A stretch of 64,000 nucleotides of DNA, from NCBI RefSeq assembly GCF_037975245.1, contig NC_092564.1:13666484-13730483 (forward strand). The letters run 5' to 3'. The first letter of the stretch is position 1; every line of letters starts with the position of its first letter. The notes below the pieces were generated by a model that saw only the letters and a program-made list of their open reading frames with translations, searched no databases and was not told where the DNA came from. The DNA is from Apostichopus japonicus (lineage: Eukaryota; Echinodermata; Holothuroidea; Aspidochirotida; Stichopodidae). A program made the position numbers and the translations under genes. Positions 60,451 to 64,000 of the stretch are shown piece after piece.

Positions 60451-63150
60451 TGTCATGCAGTGTGGCCGTCTGTTATCTAGCTAGCAGAAAACAAAAAAGG
60501 GTATATAAAAAAAAAATAGGGTAGGTTTGTCATTATTCTAAAGGTGTTGAGTAAATAATTCCCAGGCTGCATGATGCATTAGAAGCAGTGTTTGCTTTAT
60601 ACACACATATATATGCACACACAGGGAGGAAGAATAAAAAAAAACACAGTGAGGGAACTAATTGACCAGTACATGTGATATAGAAAGAACTAGAACACTG
60701 CACTGTAACTATGCCTGCATATCTGTACTTCTGTGAATTCTAGTTGTTGTAAAACTACCATTGGAAGGAATTGATTGTGAAACCAGGGCTTAATTTGGGC
60801 AGGGAGATGGAGGAAGAGAGGATTGGGGAGGGGGATTGAAGGAGAGGGACACGCTTCTTTGCCTATTCAGTGACGTCTGTGATACTTTCCAAGTACTGCT
60901 ACAGAGCTTCAATTCAGGGAACATATTCATATTTTGCCTACTACTTGATCTTTGGACACACTTCATGAAATATTAGATTTTGTAGACAGCACCGGCAGTG
61001 GGTGAAGGAAAGAGGGGGTTAAGGGGGACCACCTTTTACCTACAGTTGTGTGTTCTATGGTTAGAGATGGGGATGTGGAGATTTATAATTGGTTTTCAAT
61101 ACTTCAATACCTTCATACTTGGGTTTTCTAAGCAGAGATTGCTTTAAATGTATTGCTATTCATATATTCTATATATATATATGGAAACTCTACCTGCTCT
61201 AAACCCTTCCCACCCCCCCTTCTTGGGGACCATGTCAAAGGCTGATAAATACCTGGTTTCAATCATATACTCGGTGAGTGCCATGGTGTAATACGTTTTT
61301 TCATAATTCTGTAAGAGTAGGACTCTTGCATTTTTGGATGTTCGTTTCAGAATAGATTTATACTTACCTATGATAACTCTTAATGATGCCCTTCGCTGAT
61401 CTATTAATTCGCATATAATTTAAATAAGTGTCTCACTTCTTGCATCAACACAGCCCCACAATTTCTGTCTAGAATATTACCACTCGGTTTTGTAAAAACT
61501 CTTTGTTGTGTCATAGTATTAGAAGTAGGGAAGAACAAGAGAGGTGCACCATTGAAACAATTAACAGTTGTCAAAATTTCAGTCAATTGAGTTTTATTTT
61601 ACACAAATTCATTAATACTTAAGCATCTTCGAGACTCAGTGTATACATCCTTGTCTATCAGTTGACATAATTACAAATTCTCTACATGCAGAGATAGATT
61701 TAAAACGCTTTCGACAGCTGTATTTAATTTTTTATGCAGGCGCTTTTATATTCAAGAGAAGCCAAAGATATATGATAAGAGACTAGCTCATTCCCCCCCC
61801 CCCCCCCCTTTTCTTTTTCTTTGCTTTTCCCACTCGTTGTAAAACAAAGTTAAGTTGCATTGAGACATCCGCGATGTTTGTCGTGGCAGCTGTGTGTATT
61901 TGAAGTGGGGTGAAGCACAGAGTGCAATTATGCTCTCTTTGTAAATTTTTCCAGCTTCCCTGCGAGAACTAGACATGAGTCATCCTTCACTTTAATTAAC
62001 AAGTAATAATTAAGTTTGCATATTATTTTTCAAGCCTCAAGAAAGAAAAGTCAGACAAATTAAAGGCATGCAATTTTTACATCATCTTTTCTCTTTATCA
62101 TGTTAATATTGTAAGTGGGAGTCTGTTGATATGTATCAATGTTTGGAGTGCAGGGATGCAGGTATTGATAACTCAGGATGGTGTATCATACTGCATCATT
62201 TGTCCTGGGAGGGGTAATGGGGTGGGGGTAGGATGGGTAATGGGTTGGGGGTAGGATGGGTATGGGACAAGAAGAGAATTGAAGTTGATCACATCAAATA
62301 GTGTACCCCAAGGTTTGTAGGTTATTTCTCTTGTATGGTACGGCAGAGCCGTTGATAGGAAAGTGGTCGACAGTTTCATTCACATTAGTCTAGCTGTCTG
62401 ATGAATGGTATGGTAAATTAGAAGAAGCAGCCAGATGACCAGTATAATGAAATGAGGAAAGAAGACAAGTACGTAAAAAGAGCCACGTGGTAAATTTGTA
62501 TTTCTTCATGTCGGCAATGAAGTAGTTTATGACACACCGTTTTGCCAGTGATTAACTACTAATCCATCGTTCATCGTTACATAACTTGCAAATTATGGAT
62601 AGCGAGCTGCAGTTACATGGTGATGGAGAAAGAGGAAATGAAGTTTCAGAAAACTAGCTCAGACAGAAGTGAAATACATGAATTTATCATAACACACTTG
62701 TCTGCATCCTCAGTCGTCAGCAGGTCCACATAGGAGCCCTGTTCTCGATGCAGTTTGTTCAGTGTGACAAAAGACAATCGCCTTCTTTTGTTTAACCAGC
62801 ATCGAGATGTATTCACTTTCCATAAATGCTACCTTGAATAACTAACCATCATGCAATTTTTTTTCATCATAACCTCAAAATTTGCAATGTCCATTATATA
62901 AACTCTCCCTCCCCCTACCCCCCCCCCAAATAAAAAAGCCCTCAAAATTCCAAAAGCATCATCAGTATTGCTATACCTTCTGTGCCATTCATGTGCCATT
63001 AACGAAGATGTACGATCGTGATCTTACTGGCATAAAGAAAAACGACCGTTTCACTAACAATATCCATCTTTTCCAATCTCCTTTCTCTTTTCTCTCTAGG
63101 TTGGTCTTCCTACGAAGCCAGTACTCAGTTGTATAATCTTGCACATTTAG
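45053..63150 (+). CDS. BAZ2B: BAZ2B-like bromodomain/PHD chromatin regulator, N-terminal part only
   Basis: Four exons in consistent phase 1 give a Ser/Ala/Gly-rich N-terminus: MDSGESSSSKSP, then SAFSLFGAHPAFG and SEFGGLGSLAG, then FGFYPP and WSSYEASTQLYN. The order Met-(Glu/Asp)-Ser-Gly-Glu, SAF...HP-FG, SEFGGLG-LG matches vertebrate BAZ2B N-termini as I recall them, and not BAZ2A. Family knowledge: BAZ2 proteins pair with ISWI ATPases and carry TAM/MBD, DDT, PHD and bromodomains. None of these is in the window, so the gene must run past the right edge. Invertebrates usually have one BAZ2 gene, so the name means the family rather than strict orthology to BAZ2B. The first two coding exons are solid; the last two are small and less certain. 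Confidence 0.7.
45350..45640. repeat. GGTCA-rich repeat with DR1 nuclear-receptor-like motifs
   Basis: GAGGTCAAAGTTCA near 45359, AGGTCAAAGGTCG at 45493-45505 and AGGTCAAAGGTCA at 45617-45629, spaced about 125-135 bp. The last is a perfect direct repeat with one-base spacer, the consensus for HNF4/RXR/COUP-type receptors. The periodic context and the relative at 36.3 kb suggest a dispersed repeat family rather than an isolated enhancer. Confidence 0.55.
49511..49877. mobile_element. hAT-like MITE (367 bp) with perfect 8-bp target duplication
   Basis: Begins CAAGGGCGTAGGAACC and ends CCTTCCTACTCCACTG, giving imperfect inverted ends with CA...TG termini. It is flanked on both sides by GACATATA (49503-49510 and 49878-49885). 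The interior has a G-rich left arm, a C-rich right arm, and a duplicated word, GCACCAAATTGCATCT. The 8-bp duplication and CA-GGGCGTAG start are typical of the hAT superfamily. No transposase is encoded. It lies in BAZ2-like intron sequence. Confidence 0.8.
50524..50706 (+). CDS. BAZ2B: BAZ2B-like second coding exon
   Basis: A 183-nt symmetric exon (phase 1 to 1). Acceptor tttcattccatag and donor ACAG|GTAACT. It encodes PSSLLTNPSTSSHEQF, ALPYMPSAFSLFGAHPAFGA and GSEFGGLGSLAGTLQAASS. It is the most conserved-looking part of the fragment and the main basis for the BAZ2B call. Low-complexity, probably disordered. Confidence 0.85.
50707..58172 (+). other. BAZ2B-like intron after second coding exon
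   Basis: Contains the 42-bp minisatellite at 55.3-55.7 kb. A 15-nt phase-compatible interval at 52788-52802 between an AG and a GT was considered as a microexon and not accepted. Nothing else recognised. Confidence 0.55.
55336..55680. repeat. 42-bp minisatellite, about 8 copies
   Basis: Unit approximately AGCTATATCAGTGCTTGAAA then GAATGTTCTATGAACT and ATGCAT. Some units lack 4 bp (about 38 bp). Most units contain or approximate the palindrome CTATGCATAG. Lies in BAZ2-like intron sequence. Confidence 0.92.
58173..58193 (+). CDS. BAZ2B: Candidate 21-nt BAZ2B-like microexon
   Basis: Pyrimidine-rich acceptor gtttctctctttgtcatag and strong donor CCAA|GTGAGT enclose 21 nt. These read EFGFYPP in the phase set by the upstream exon, phase 1 to 1. 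The residues look like the aromatic-proline FFPP region that follows SEFGGLG in vertebrate BAZ2B. Without transcripts it remains a prediction. Confidence 0.5.
58194..63099 (+). other. Probable BAZ2B-like intron
   Basis: AT-rich, with the TA microsatellite at 60.4 kb, C-tracts and a pyrimidine-rich block at 59826-59884. No coding exon recognised. Confidence 0.45.
60408..60449. repeat. (TA)n microsatellite
   Basis: About 20 TA units with one interrupting GA, in BAZ2-like intron sequence. Confidence 0.95.
63100..63150 (+). CDS. BAZ2B: Candidate 51-nt BAZ2B-like exon
   Basis: Very strong acceptor (ctcctttctcttttctctctag) and donor TTAG|GTGACT. The 51 nt are open in the incoming phase 1 and leave in phase 1. 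Joined to the microexon it reads SWSSYEASTQLYNLAHL, which continues FYPP sensibly. The aromatic and small-residue content fits the WW-containing stretch of BAZ2B N-termini loosely. Confidence 0.5.
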   Translation, partial: VGLPTKPVLSCIILHI

Positions 63151-63871
63151 GTGACTAATACAGTTTAATGCATCTTTTCAATTAGTGTGCATGCATTGTA
63201 CCCATTTCATTCACCTTTATTATTTTTTTTTTTTTGTCACCTTTTTCAGTGGATAAAAAAAAGTTGGAAAAGGGAACAATGTGAGGTTTTTTGAGTGTTT
63301 TATTGATTTTCCTCCTATATATATATTTTTTATTCAGTTTGATGGTAGTCAGTCATTGGGATTAGTAACCGCTGTGGATCGCATGTTTGAGTGTCTTATT
63401 AATTTCATTTTACCAACCAACTGTTCTGTGTCTATCTCACTACTTTTTTTTTCTTGATGAAGGTTTTTTTTTAATTTTGTGCCTTATTTTTAAAGAGCTG
63501 GCAGTAGTGGTTTTAGGTTTTATATCCAAGTTGATCAAGCGCAACTATAATGCTGAATATTTTCAGAAAAATTAGGGCAATAAAAAAAAAGGAAGAAAAT
63601 TAAGGAGATGACCGTTTGCTGCGTATGGCTTCTGAGTTCTCGTTAGATTGTTTGAAATTGAGTTTGGAATGTTCAGTTAAGATTGACAAGCTGACATAAA
63701 ACAAAGCCCTTAAAATAATCTTACCTGGACCCCAGTCCACCCCTTCTTCTGTGAGTTTTCTCTGATTCCTGAAATAGGTACCCAATAAGATGAATGGAAT
63801 ATGCTTTGTCATGTACTTTGGGACTACTATACACATCTCAATTAGGGTTCATGACCTCATTTCCTCTCTAG

Positions 63872-63918
63872 GAACAGGCTTGATGACCGGAGAGCAATTT
63901 CATAGTTTTGTTGTTGCT
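63872..63918 (+). CDS. Possible further BAZ2B-like exon
   Basis: Acceptor cctcatttcctctctag ends at 63871. In phase 1 the sequence reads GTGLMTGEQFHSFVVA before a weak donor GCT|GTTAAG, then a stop in frame nine bases later. It could be an exon leaving in phase 0, an alternative terminal exon, or chance. Confidence 0.22.
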
Positions 63919-64000
63919 GTTAAGGAATAAAAACAATGGCTGACTGTAAAATATGATTACAGTCTTACAGTATTTGATATTGTTGATAGGATCCGTAAAG

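Overview
The window is an intron-rich, AT-rich animal nuclear sequence with very low gene density. Evidence for this is GT-AG introns, tRNA-derived SINEs, a non-LTR retrotransposon tail, hAT-like MITEs, a THAP/TTAA DNA transposon, and many microsatellites and long G/C homopolymer tracts. The two recognisable genes and the repeat types suggest a marine invertebrate deuterostome. An echinoderm is my best guess, but that is inference and nothing in the window proves it. Nothing prokaryotic or viral was seen.

Layout. 1-4651: no gene recognised. 4652-6506: a THAP-encoding, TTAA-flanked DNA transposon remnant (Kolobok-like). 6669-17444, minus strand: a complete SV2-like major facilitator transporter gene. 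I rebuilt it from ten coding exons whose reading phases agree, except at one junction between exons 6 and 7. Its introns hold a purine-rich minisatellite (7.2-7.8 kb), a minisatellite next to a splice donor (8.6-8.8 kb), a 22-copy 84-bp array (9.1-11.0 kb), and a LINE and a SINE that meet tail to tail (13.3-14.2 kb). 17.5-25.15 kb: CpG-rich, gene-free DNA with one hAT-like MITE. At about 25.15 kb CpG density falls abruptly (29 CpG in 24601-25200, 5 in 25201-25800, counted by eye). 25.2-64 kb is CpG-poor and holds the plus-strand 5' part of a BAZ2B-like chromatin-regulator gene. Its start codon is at 45053, a large second coding exon is at 50524-50706, and two small phase-compatible exons are at 58173-58193 and 63100-63150. 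The conserved domains of BAZ2 proteins must lie beyond the right edge.

The two genes are divergently transcribed and separated by more than 7 kb of CpG-rich DNA. I see no functional link between them. The SV2-like protein should be a 12-helix vesicle or plasma-membrane transporter. The BAZ2-like protein should be a nuclear ISWI-associated factor. The CpG step near 25.15 kb is the best clue in the sequence to where the BAZ2-like transcription unit begins.
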